64,000 bases of DNA from NCBI GenBank assembly GCA_964588325.1, contig CAZPOR010000007.1, forward strand, positions 1-64,000, written 5' to 3'. Below, piece by piece: positions 34,651-41,461 of the stretch. Source of the DNA: Thiovibrio sp964588325 (GTDB lineage: Bacteria; Desulfobacterota; Desulfobulbia; Desulfobulbales; Desulfurivibrionaceae). The translations under genes were made by a program, and so were the position numbers. Each line of letters starts with the position of its first letter. Positions within the stretch are counted from its first letter, which is position 1. Below the pieces are notes generated by a model. That model did not search any database. It saw only the letters and a list, made by a program, of their open reading frames with translations, and was not told the DNA's origin.

Positions 34651-35544
34651 CTGCTCCGGGGCCATAAGCATCACCAACCCCAGCGCCACCAGCACCACCC
34701 CTCCAGCCAATTTGCCGTACCGGACATAACCGCCGGCCATGGTTGTTTGCAGGGTGAAGGCGGCAAGACTGAAGATCAGCAGATCGTCGAGCATGAAGAA
34801 CACGACATAGAGCAGAATATAACCGTAATACTGCAAGCCGGAGAGCTGCCGCAGGGAAAGGGTGTGGGTGAACACGGCGGGCAACCCGGCGGAGCAGGCG
34901 AATTCTATGGCGTTCACCGTAAAGGCCAGGGCGACAACCCCCAGAAAGGTGGTGAGGGTAAGCGGCGCGGCCACCAGCCGTTCCATCCTGCCCATGGTCC
35001 GCTTCTTGAACCCGGGGTTGCCCACCGCGCAGACCGGAGCCCCACGGGTCTGGATAAAGGCGCGCAGGTCCAGCACGCCGATGACCAGGGCGCCCAAACC
35101 GATGGCGATTGTGAGAGGCCGCAAATAGCCCAGCAGGAGAAAAACATTGAGCCAGGCGGTCATGAACAGGAAATAGAGCACCCCGGAGGCCAGGACAAAG
35201 GAGCCCACCAGCAGCCATATTTTGCGCCGGTCCCGGAGGGAGGCCAGCAGGGAAAGAAGATAGACCAGTGCCCACATGGCGCAAGGATTAAAGCCGTCCG
35301 CCAGGCCGAGGAGCACGGCCAGCGCGGGCAGAGAGAAATCGGCGAACCGGATTACCCCGAAAACCGGCAGCGATGCCGTTTCCGGCCGCCACGCCTCAAG
35401 CCCGTTCGGTTGCGCGACCTCGCCGGCCACAACCGGCGGTGGGTCAGGAGGCAATTGTCCGGCCTGCGCCAACTCCAGGGACGGCGTGCCCAGCAGACAA
35501 CAGCACCACCCGAAAAACACCACAAAGCGTAGGACCCTGGCCAT
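34642..35544 (-). CDS. CcdA/DsbD-like thiol membrane protein
   Basis: 300 residues. The start at 35544 has AGGAGG seven bases upstream. An N-terminal signal (about 1-30) and a short Pro-rich periplasmic stretch precede six membrane helices. The third and fourth segments hold the signature cysteines in GFNPCAMWAL and IEFACSAGLP, matching the paired cysteines of CcdA/DsbD that pass electrons across the inner membrane. No thioredoxin domain is attached. A role in cytochrome c biogenesis or periplasmic disulfide reduction is likely, fitting the CxxCH cytochromes in the window. Confidence 0.75.
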   Translation of the reverse strand: MARVLRFVVFFGWCCCLLGTPSLELAQAGQLPPDPPPVVAGEVAQPNGLEAWRPETASLPVFGVIRFADFSLPALAVLLGLADGFNPCAMWALVYLLSLLASLRDRRKIWLLVGSFVLASGVLYFLFMTAWLNVFLLLGYLRPLTIAIGLGALVIGVLDLRAFIQTRGAPVCAVGNPGFKKRTMGRMERLVAAPLTLTTFLGVVALAFTVNAIEFACSAGLPAVFTHTLSLRQLSGLQYYGYILLYVVFFMLDDLLIFSLAAFTLQTTMAGGYVRYGKLAGGVVLVALGLVMLMAPEQLR

Positions 35545-35625
35545 GCCAATCCTCCTGTTGCATGCTTCCATTCCCAGTATATCGCATCGACACGCCCCCA
35601 GGAGAAGAAAACACAAATATTGCGC

Positions 35626-35675
35626 TTGACGATGGAATGGAACAGGGATAAATTATACCAAACGGTCAGTTTATT
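35626..35675 (+). promoter_or_regulatory. tetR promoter and self-operator
   Basis: TTGACG (35626-35631), 17 bases, then TAAATT (35649-35654), a good sigma70 promoter. Directly after the -10 box is TACCAAACGGTCAGTTTA (35656-35673), similar in plan to the perfect palindrome at 36301 and to the TACCxxxCGGT operators of many TetR regulators. Binding here would block transcription, implying self-repression. Confidence 0.65.
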
Positions 35676-35695
35676 TTAATTGAAAGAGAACAGCG

Positions 35696-36283
35696 ATGTC
35701 CACAACCAGCAAAGGTGAAAAAACCCGCGACCACATCCTCAAAGCGACCAGGAAAATCCTTGTGGTCCAGGGATTTCACAACACCAGCATCAGCGCGGTC
35801 ATCGAGGCCACCGGAGTCAAGAAAGGCAATCTGTACTACCACTTCGCCAGCAAGGAGGATCTTGGGCTTGCGGTGCTTGAGGATGCCAAGGAAGAATTTT
35901 TCCTTTTCCTGGACAACTCACTCGCGGGCGCTGACCCTGTCGCCAGGATTATCAACTCCTGCCGGGCGATTTTTAATGAACAGCAGAAAAACAATTTTGT
36001 CGGCGGCTGTCTGTTTGGAAATACCGCCTTGGAAATGACCGACAGCAACCCAGGGTTCGCTTCGGTTATCCAAGAAGTTTTTGACCGGTGGACCAAAAGG
36101 CTCGAGGAGCTGCTCATTGACGCGCAGGAAACCGGAAACGGCAAGCCGGAAATCCCGCCGGAGCTGCTGGCCAAGACCGTGGTGGCAACGGTGGAAGGGG
36201 CCATTATGATGTCGCGGGTCAGCAAGCGCGCAAACGATTTGCACGATTTTTTAGCCGCCGTCAAGATCCTGCTCGGACGGTAA
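35696..36283 (+). CDS. TetR/AcrR family transcriptional regulator
   Basis: 195 residues. The N-terminal helix-turn-helix is clear: ATRKILVVQGFHNTSISAVIEATGVKKGNLYYHFASKEDLGLAVL-type sequence around residues 15-58 with the hallmark YYHF. The ligand-binding C-terminal domain resembles the NemR-like branch (CRAIF...GGCLFGNTALEM), which often senses electrophiles through cysteines; C82-type and GGC cysteines are present. It controls its own promoter and most likely the flavoprotein gene 54 bases downstream, since TACCAAxCGGT palindromes precede both. Confidence 0.9.
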   Translation: MSTTSKGEKTRDHILKATRKILVVQGFHNTSISAVIEATGVKKGNLYYHFASKEDLGLAVLEDAKEEFFLFLDNSLAGADPVARIINSCRAIFNEQQKNNFVGGCLFGNTALEMTDSNPGFASVIQEVFDRWTKRLEELLIDAQETGNGKPEIPPELLAKTVVATVEGAIMMSRVSKRANDLHDFLAAVKILLGR

Positions 36284-36300
36284 TTTCTTACGATACAATT

Positions 36301-36318
36301 GTACCAATCGGTTGGTAC
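36301..36318 (+). promoter_or_regulatory. TetR-type operator before the flavoprotein gene
   Basis: GTACCAATCGGTTGGTAC has perfect 7-base arms around a 4-base centre. It begins two bases after a TACAAT -10-like box (36294-36299) and ends 18 bases before the flavoprotein ATG. The match to the sequence in front of the adjacent tetR gene makes it a likely binding site of that regulator. Confidence 0.7.
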
Positions 36319-36336
36319 ACACAGAGGATGGCGGAC

Positions 36337-37008
36337 ATGAAAATTCTTGGCATCTCAGGAAGCCCCCGCAAAGGAAAAACCACCGAACGGCTCGTCAAGG
36401 AAGTGCTGAGTGCGATAAACTGCGAGACAGAATTCATCTCTTTGTCCGGAAAAAAGATTGCGCCATGCACGGCCTGCCTTGCCTGCGTTCCGGACAATCG
36501 CTGCACAATACATGATGACATGGCCGGGCTGCGGGAAAAACTTCTCTCTGCCGATGCCTATGTCATCGGGGCACCAAACTATTTTTCCACCCTCAACAGC
36601 CTGACCCATTGCTTTCTGGAAAGACTCTGCCAGTTTCGCCACCGGAACGGCTCAGCCCTGGCAGGAAAATTAGCGGCAATCGTCAGCGTCGGCGGCATTG
36701 CCCCGGAGCTCCCCGCAAACGCAATAAAAGCCATGCTCCCCTACTATCACATCAAGCACGTTGGCACAGTAACCGCGCAGGGGGCTGCTTCCTGCTTCAC
36801 CTGCGGCCACGGGGAGAACTGTTCTGCCGGAGCGGCAGCAATTCTTTTAGGGCCGGGGGAAAAAATCACCACAGAAAATACTCCGGATCTCTCCAGGCAA
36901 CCGGAAAAAATACAAGAAGCGCACAGGTTGGGGGAAAAAATCGAAACGTGCCTCCTCGCAAAGGCATCCACGGACAAAAAAAAATCACGAGCGGGGAGAA
37001 TGCGATGA
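36337..37008 (+). CDS. Iron-sulfur flavoprotein / NADPH-dependent FMN reductase-like
   Basis: 223 residues from the ATG at 36337, chosen because AGAGG lies nine bases before it, whereas the ATG at 36328 touches that site. The flavodoxin-like fold starts with ILGISGSPRKGKTTE. CTACLACVPDNRC (C-x2-C-x2-C-x5-C) is the [4Fe-4S] motif of archaeal/clostridial iron-sulfur flavoproteins. IGAPNYFSTLNSLTHCFLER matches the FMN contact strand. A further CFTCGHGENC lies near the C-terminus. It reduces quinones, oxygen species or other small molecules with electrons from ferredoxin. The TetR operator in front suggests induction by an electrophile or redox stress. Confidence 0.85.
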   Translation: MKILGISGSPRKGKTTERLVKEVLSAINCETEFISLSGKKIAPCTACLACVPDNRCTIHDDMAGLREKLLSADAYVIGAPNYFSTLNSLTHCFLERLCQFRHRNGSALAGKLAAIVSVGGIAPELPANAIKAMLPYYHIKHVGTVTAQGAASCFTCGHGENCSAGAAAILLGPGEKITTENTPDLSRQPEKIQEAHRLGEKIETCLLAKASTDKKKSRAGRMR

Positions 37009-37042
37009 TCTTGTCCCCCAATACGACCGCAGGAGGTCTGGC

Positions 37043-37486
37043 ATGAAACACACACATCTCGTTTTGGTTTCCCTGGCACTTGTTTTTCTCTCCCTCCAAG
37101 GCTGCGCAGGCAAGTCCTCCCGCCAGGCGCGCATGCAAAACCTGGGCAACGGCATCTGCCAGGACACGGTCTCCGGCCGGATGTGGCAGATCGAAAAAAG
37201 CGCAATGACCACCAGCCTGCAGGATGCGGAGCAGTATGTGCGAGCCCTGCGCTTGGGAGGATACAGCGACTGGCGCCTCCCCACCGTGGATGAACTCTAC
37301 GACCTCAACTACCTCTTTGACCTGTTCCAGAACGGCGATTGCGCCCTGGATCGCAAGGGGAACTACTGGTCCGGCGAGAAAAACGGCGAGGGCAAGGCCG
37401 GGGCCTGGGAGATCTCCGACCAGTGCGACCCGGAACGGCAGTACGCGCCAGGAACCCAGGGATATATCAGGGCCGTGCGCCCCTGA
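37043..37486 (+). CDS. DUF1566 lipoprotein
   Basis: 147 residues. The signal peptide ends at the lipobox LSLQGC (Cys about 21). The mature part is a DUF1566/Lcl C-terminal-type domain: ICQDTVSGRMWQ, YSDWRLPTVDELYDL, YWSGEKNGEG, and the terminal YIRAVRP. Such domains are C-type-lectin-like folds found in many secreted Deltaproteobacterial proteins. AGGAGG lies seven bases before the ATG. It follows the flavoprotein gene by 34 bases; whether it shares the TetR-controlled transcript is uncertain. Confidence 0.85.
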   Translation: MKHTHLVLVSLALVFLSLQGCAGKSSRQARMQNLGNGICQDTVSGRMWQIEKSAMTTSLQDAEQYVRALRLGGYSDWRLPTVDELYDLNYLFDLFQNGDCALDRKGNYWSGEKNGEGKAGAWEISDQCDPERQYAPGTQGYIRAVRP

Positions 37487-37498
37487 TTCCTCGCCCGC

Positions 37499-37537
37499 AA
37501 AAAAGCCCCAGCCTCCGGAACGCCGGAGGGCTGGGGC
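37499..37537 (-). terminator. Terminator of the kdnB-kdnA transcript
   Basis: GCCCCAGCCTCCGG (37505-37518) pairs with CCGGAGGGCTGGGGC (37523-37537) with a one-base bulge. On the minus strand the hairpin is followed by six T residues (complement of 37499-37504), 27 bases beyond the kdnA stop. Confidence 0.85.
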
Positions 37538-37563
37538 CTGGTATTTCGCGACACGGCAGGGGG

Positions 37564-38775
37564 TCAGGAAAGAGCGGCGCCCGCCTTTTCGATGGCAGCG
37601 GCAATCTGCCCAAGCCGCTCCGAGGAAAGCTCTTTGACCGGCACCGGATAGACGAGCAGACGGTCCATGATCGCCGCGGACTGCGGCAGAATCGTGGCAT
37701 CGTACACCACCCGTTTTTTGCCGCCCGGCTCCGCGAAAGGCCAGCCCGACTTGGCAAGGGTCGCTCCGGCCAGCAGATGCTCCCACTTGGGATAATAATG
37801 CCAGGTGTTTTCGGCAAAGCAGATGGCTCCGGCCCCGTTTTCCGCCAGCACCTTTTTCACCGTCTGGGCCGTGTCCTTGTCCGGCAGGAAAAAAGCAAGA
37901 AAGGAGGCGTTGTCGCCCTTCTCGTCCAGGATGGTCCGAAAGGTCACCCCTGGCAGCTTGGCCACAATGCCCTTCATCGCCTTTTTGTTCTGCTGCTGGG
38001 AAGCGACGATGAAGTCGAGCTTGGCCAGTTGGGCCAGGCCGATGGCGCCCTGCAGCTCCATCATCCGGTAGTTGGAACCGATAAAACTGCGGCCTTCGCC
38101 GCCCCGGCCGCCGGGATTGACCGCATGGTCATGGCCGTGGTCGTGGTACTCGGACATGTTCCGCCAGAGCTTTTCATCGTTGGTGACGATCATCCCGCCC
38201 TCGCCCGTGGTCATGGTCTTGACCGGGTCGAAGGAAAAGGTGCCGCAGGCCCCGAAGGAGCCGAGGCGTCTGCCATGCAGACTGGCGCCGGCCGCCTGGG
38301 CCGTGTCTTCCAGCACCGGAATCCCGTGCTTGTCGGCGATACCCTTGATCTCTTCGATGCGGGCTGCGGCGCCCATCATGTGCACCGGGATAATCAGCCT
38401 GGTCTTGGAGGTGATCTTCCTTTCCAGGTCAGCCGGGTCCATGTTCAACGTTTCATCCACCTCGGCGAAAACCGGGATGGCCCCGGCCTCAAAAATCGCT
38501 TCCCAGGTGGCGACAAAGGTGAAGCCCTGGGTGATGACCTCATCCCCGGGCCCGATGCCGAGTGCGGCCATGGCGACTTTCAGCGCCGCAGTGCCGGAGG
38601 TGACGGCCTGGCCGTGTTTCACCCCGCAATAGGCAGCAAACTTCTCCTCAAAGGTGCGGACCTTGTACACTCCCTTGCGCTCGTTGGGGAACTCGTAGCG
38701 GAACAGCACCCCGGTGTCCAGCACCTCCAGAATCTCTTTTTTCTCTTCCTCGCCAAATATCTCAAAACCGGGCAT
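37564..38775 (-). CDS. kdnA: DegT-family aminotransferase, probable 8-amino-Kdo transaminase
   Basis: 403 residues from the ATG at 38775 (GAGGAG upstream). PLP-dependent DegT/DnrJ/EryC1 family: TSGTAALKVAMAALGIG, VLEDTAQAAGA and the PLP-lysine segment FSFDPVKTMTTGEGGM. Some parts, such as CFAENTWHYYPKWEHLLAG and DHGHDHAVNPGGRGGEGRSF, are unlike ordinary nucleotide-sugar transaminases and fit the KdnA branch. The adjacent upstream gene encodes an iron-dependent alcohol dehydrogenase, and together they match the Shewanella pair KdnB (oxidises Kdo at C8) and KdnA (transaminates the product to 8-amino-3,8-dideoxy-manno-octulosonate). The assignment rests on family plus neighbour and is inferred. 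Confidence 0.8.
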   Translation of the reverse strand: MPGFEIFGEEEKKEILEVLDTGVLFRYEFPNERKGVYKVRTFEEKFAAYCGVKHGQAVTSGTAALKVAMAALGIGPGDEVITQGFTFVATWEAIFEAGAIPVFAEVDETLNMDPADLERKITSKTRLIIPVHMMGAAARIEEIKGIADKHGIPVLEDTAQAAGASLHGRRLGSFGACGTFSFDPVKTMTTGEGGMIVTNDEKLWRNMSEYHDHGHDHAVNPGGRGGEGRSFIGSNYRMMELQGAIGLAQLAKLDFIVASQQQNKKAMKGIVAKLPGVTFRTILDEKGDNASFLAFFLPDKDTAQTVKKVLAENGAGAICFAENTWHYYPKWEHLLAGATLAKSGWPFAEPGGKKRVVYDATILPQSAAIMDRLLVYPVPVKELSSERLGQIAAAIEKAGAALS

Positions 38776-38845
38776 AATGCGCTCCTCTGTCTGCAATCTG
38801 CATCTGTAATAACTTTACGTTTTTCACTCTGCTCTCTTCACTCAC

Positions 38846-40018
38846 TCAACCCCACCCTTCCATGGCGGTCTCATAGACCCGGATCACATCCTCAAGGGAG
38901 GGCTTGCGCGGGTTGTTCTCCACTGGACGGGTCACGGTGAGGGCGATCTTGGCCATCTCCGGGATCTTCTTGGCCGGGATCTTCAACTCGGCAAGGCTTG
39001 CGGGAATGCCGAGATCCTGATTCATCCGGTAGACGAATTCCACCCCGGCCTCGGCCGCCTCACGCTCGGGCAGGCCATCGACCTTGGCGCCCATGACCTC
39101 GGCGAGCATGGCGAACCTGCCGGGATTGCCGATGAGGTTGTACGCCATCACATAGGGGAGCAGCACCGCGTTGGCCAACCCGTGCGGGATGCCGAACATG
39201 CCGCCCAGCGGGTAGGCCATGGCGTGCACCAGGCCGACGCCTGCGGTGGCCAGGGCCTTGCCTGCCAGCAGGCTGCCAAGGAGCATGTTGGAGCGGGCCT
39301 CCATGTTGCCGCCGTGGGCATACGCCTTGGTCAGGTTGGAGCTGATCAGCTCGATGGCCTCCAGGGCATACATGTCGGAGATGGCATGGGCCTGGGTGGA
39401 GACAAAGGCCTCCAGGGCATGGGTCAGGGCATCCACCCCGGTGGTCGCCGTGATGTGCGGGGGCAGGGAGACGGTGAGGGCCGGATCGAGGATGGCGGCC
39501 TCCGGATACAGCGGGTCGCCGTTCATCCCCCCCTTGGACTTGGTTTTCTCGTTGATGAACACGGCGGTGAAAGTGACCTCGGCCCCGGTTCCGGCGCTGG
39601 TGGGGATCATAATCTTCGGCACCCCGGCCTTCTTGATCTTGCCAAGGCCCAGATAATCCTCGGCCTTACCGCCGTTGGTGAGCAGGATGCTGACCGCCTT
39701 GGCCACATCCATGGCCGAGCCGCCGCCCGCGCCAACCACGCAGTCGCATTTGGCCTTCTTCGCCAGCTTGAGGCCGTTGTCGGCCAGTTTCAGACCCGGC
39801 TCGGGATCAATCTGGTCGTAGAGTTCAAAGCCGATCTTTGCCTTGGTCAGCGGCGCGGTGATCCGTTCCACCAGTCCGGCCTTGACAAGGCCCGGATCAA
39901 CCACCAGGAAAACCTTGCTGCCGCCAAGCTCTTTTACCAGAGCAGGAAGGTCGTTGATCGCATCCACCCCGAAACGGATCCGGGTGGGTTGGGTGACGGT
40001 GAAGGATTGGGAATGCAT
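38846..40018 (-). CDS. kdnB: Iron-containing alcohol dehydrogenase, probable Kdo dehydrogenase
   Basis: 390 residues. Group III iron-dependent alcohol dehydrogenase: NAD-binding VVGAGGGSAMDVAKAVSIL, IPTSAGTGAEVTFTAVF, DALTHALEAFVS and GLVHAMAYPLGGMFGIPHGLA, which supplies the metal histidines. The start at 40018 is supported by GGGGA upstream; a 34-codon upstream extension runs into the structured region. It lies 70 bases before kdnA on the same strand, and this pairing, rather than the sequence alone, suggests oxidation of the C8 hydroxyl of Kdo to the aldehyde in Kdo8N synthesis. Otherwise it could be a generic alcohol or butanol dehydrogenase. Confidence 0.82.
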   Translation of the reverse strand: MHSQSFTVTQPTRIRFGVDAINDLPALVKELGGSKVFLVVDPGLVKAGLVERITAPLTKAKIGFELYDQIDPEPGLKLADNGLKLAKKAKCDCVVGAGGGSAMDVAKAVSILLTNGGKAEDYLGLGKIKKAGVPKIMIPTSAGTGAEVTFTAVFINEKTKSKGGMNGDPLYPEAAILDPALTVSLPPHITATTGVDALTHALEAFVSTQAHAISDMYALEAIELISSNLTKAYAHGGNMEARSNMLLGSLLAGKALATAGVGLVHAMAYPLGGMFGIPHGLANAVLLPYVMAYNLIGNPGRFAMLAEVMGAKVDGLPEREAAEAGVEFVYRMNQDLGIPASLAELKIPAKKIPEMAKIALTVTRPVENNPRKPSLEDVIRVYETAMEGWG

Positions 40019-40107
40019 GGTGGGTCCCCTTTTTTGTTTATAAAACTTGCGGGCAATGCTACTGTCCCAGAATATGATACAAGACGAATGATAACCGTCT
40101 GCAAACA

Positions 40108-40239
40108 CGTAACTGCTCAACAGTGCCGCAGATGCGCGGAAGAGGCCTGCGAAGTGTGCTAGTGCACACGAGCAGGCCGATGACAGGTAAGCGAACCTGT
40201 GAGACTCCGAAGCAGATGCGGTGCTGTTGAGCAGTTACG
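40108..40239 (+). ncRNA. Candidate structured RNA with a three-way junction
   Basis: The outer arms 40108-40130 and 40217-40239 pair over 23 positions: 16 perfect pairs, then two G-U wobbles (T124-G223, G125-T222), then five more pairs. A tandem G-A mismatch (131-132 against 215-216) and short helices (133-135/212-214 and 137-140/206-209) continue the stem. Two hairpins close the junction: GGCCTGC (40144) with GCAGGCC (ends 40178), holding an inner GTGTGC/GCACAC stem-loop and again a tandem G-A pair; and ACAGGT/ACCTGT (40183-40200) with a six-base loop. Wobbles and G-A pairs are favourable only in the plus-strand RNA. It ends 27 bases before darP. No known family was recognised. It could be a leader, a small RNA or a mobile palindrome. 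Confidence 0.55.
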
Positions 40240-40266
40240 CGAAATACTACTGTAGCGGGAACTTGC

Positions 40267-40869
40267 ATGGCAACTAAAAAATCAAGCAGCAGGGATACCG
40301 GCCCGCAGGAAATCTATGTGAGCCGCTCGGAAAAAAAACGGCAGGCCAAGAACATCGAAGAGATCGCCAAGGAACTGATGGCCTTGTCTCCGGCCCACAT
40401 CAAGAAGCTGCCCGCCGACGATCCGCTGAAAACGGAATTGCACAACTCCCGCGACCTCAAAGGCCCCGCACTCAAACGGCAGATCAAATACATCGCCAGC
40501 ATGCTGCGGGAGACCGGGTCCGATGCGGTCCTCGCCTTTCTCGCGGAACGCAAGGGCTCCCACCTGAAACAAACCGGGGAATTCCACGAGCTGGAACGGC
40601 TGCGGGAAGACATCATCACCGAGGTGCTGGCGGCGCGGGAGGAGGCGTGGCACAACCACGAACATCTCACCGAGAGTTGGCAGTCCGGCACCATTGCCGC
40701 TGCCTGCCGCAGGTTTCCGGCCTTGAGCCTCAATGCCCTGAAAAAATCGGCCCTGCGCTATGCCGCCACCCGCAAGCCGGTGCATCGCCGGGAAATATTC
40801 CGGCAACTCCACGCCGCCATGGAGCGGCAGCAGTTTGCCGAAACCACCCCGCCAACCACAGAAGAGTAG
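40267..40869 (+). CDS. darP: Ribosome-associated protein DarP/YjgA (DUF615)
   Basis: 200 residues, a little longer than E. coli DarP (183). The family block RSEKKRQAKNIEEIAKELM...LSPAHIKKLPADDPLKTELHN-type sequence spans about 18-60, followed by ALKRQIKYIASMLRE and a helical C-terminus. DarP helps late assembly of the 50S subunit, especially the peptidyl-transferase centre region. GGGAA lies before the ATG. The structured element at 40108-40239 lies immediately upstream in the presumed leader. The PPC-domain gene follows after nine bases, suggesting an operon. Confidence 0.92.
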   Translation: MATKKSSSRDTGPQEIYVSRSEKKRQAKNIEEIAKELMALSPAHIKKLPADDPLKTELHNSRDLKGPALKRQIKYIASMLRETGSDAVLAFLAERKGSHLKQTGEFHELERLREDIITEVLAAREEAWHNHEHLTESWQSGTIAAACRRFPALSLNALKKSALRYAATRKPVHRREIFRQLHAAMERQQFAETTPPTTEE

Positions 40870-40878
40870 GAACCGCCC

Positions 40879-41319
40879 ATGGAATACCGCACCGGCTCGA
40901 TCAAACGGATCTTCACCGCACGCTTTGACGAGGGAGACGATTTCCTCGACGGGTTGCGGCAACTCATCATCGCCGAGAATATCCGCTGCGCCTGGTTCCA
41001 TGTCTTGGGCGGCCTGCGGGAGGCCGGGGTGGTCACCGGCCCCAAGGAACCGGTCATGCCCCCGGAGCCGGTCTGGGCGCAGATCGACTCCGCCCGGGAA
41101 ACCCTGGGCAGCGGCTCCATCTTCTGGGATGAAACCGAGCCGCGCATCCATCTCCATGCCGCCCTGGGCCACCACGGCGAAACCCTGACCGCCTGCGTGC
41201 GCAAGGGAACCAAGGTGTATCTCATCCTTGAGGTTCTGATCCTCGAGCTCGACGGCATCGACGCCACCCGCCCCTGGTTCGCCCAGGGAGGCTTCAATCG
41301 CCTCACCTTTGACGCCTGA
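40879..41319 (+). CDS. PPC (DUF296) domain protein
   Basis: 146 residues, a single PPC/DUF296 domain as in small prokaryotic proteins of this family: TGSIKRIFTARFDEGDDFLDGL, CAWFHVLGGLREAGVV, and PRIHLHAALGHHGETLTACV with conserved histidines that bind metal or nucleotide. The plant AT-hook versions are nuclear, but bacterial ones are stand-alone homotrimers of unknown biochemical role. AGGAA lies before the ATG, and the gene follows darP by nine bases. Confidence 0.88.
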   Translation: MEYRTGSIKRIFTARFDEGDDFLDGLRQLIIAENIRCAWFHVLGGLREAGVVTGPKEPVMPPEPVWAQIDSARETLGSGSIFWDETEPRIHLHAALGHHGETLTACVRKGTKVYLILEVLILELDGIDATRPWFAQGGFNRLTFDA

Positions 41320-41398
41320 CCCTTGCCCGTTTGCGTTGCGGCCCTTGGCAAGGGGCGCCCCGGGAACCGGGACCGCTCGCGCCACCCTAACCGATCAA

Positions 41399-41433
41399 GA
41401 AAAAGGCCGGTGAACACCATGTGTTCACCGGCC
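41399..41433 (-). terminator. Terminator of pycB
   Basis: A perfect 13-base-pair hairpin, GGCCGGTGAACAC (41405-41417) with GTGTTCACCGGCC (41421-41433). On the minus strand it is followed by T5 (complement of 41400-41404). It lies 28 bases after the pycB stop and may also end plus-strand transcription from the PPC gene. Confidence 0.9.
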
Positions 41434-41461
41434 TTTGCCGTTCTGAAACAATCGGTCCGGC

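Noticed and set aside
40131..40216. Retron msr-msd or group II intron core
   Set aside because: No reverse transcriptase gene is nearby and no domain V-like sequence is present.
40108..40239. Integron attC site
   Set aside because: It is a long inverted repeat, but the core sites do not fit RYYYAAC/GTTRRRY, the stem lacks extrahelical bases, and no integrase or cassette genes are present.
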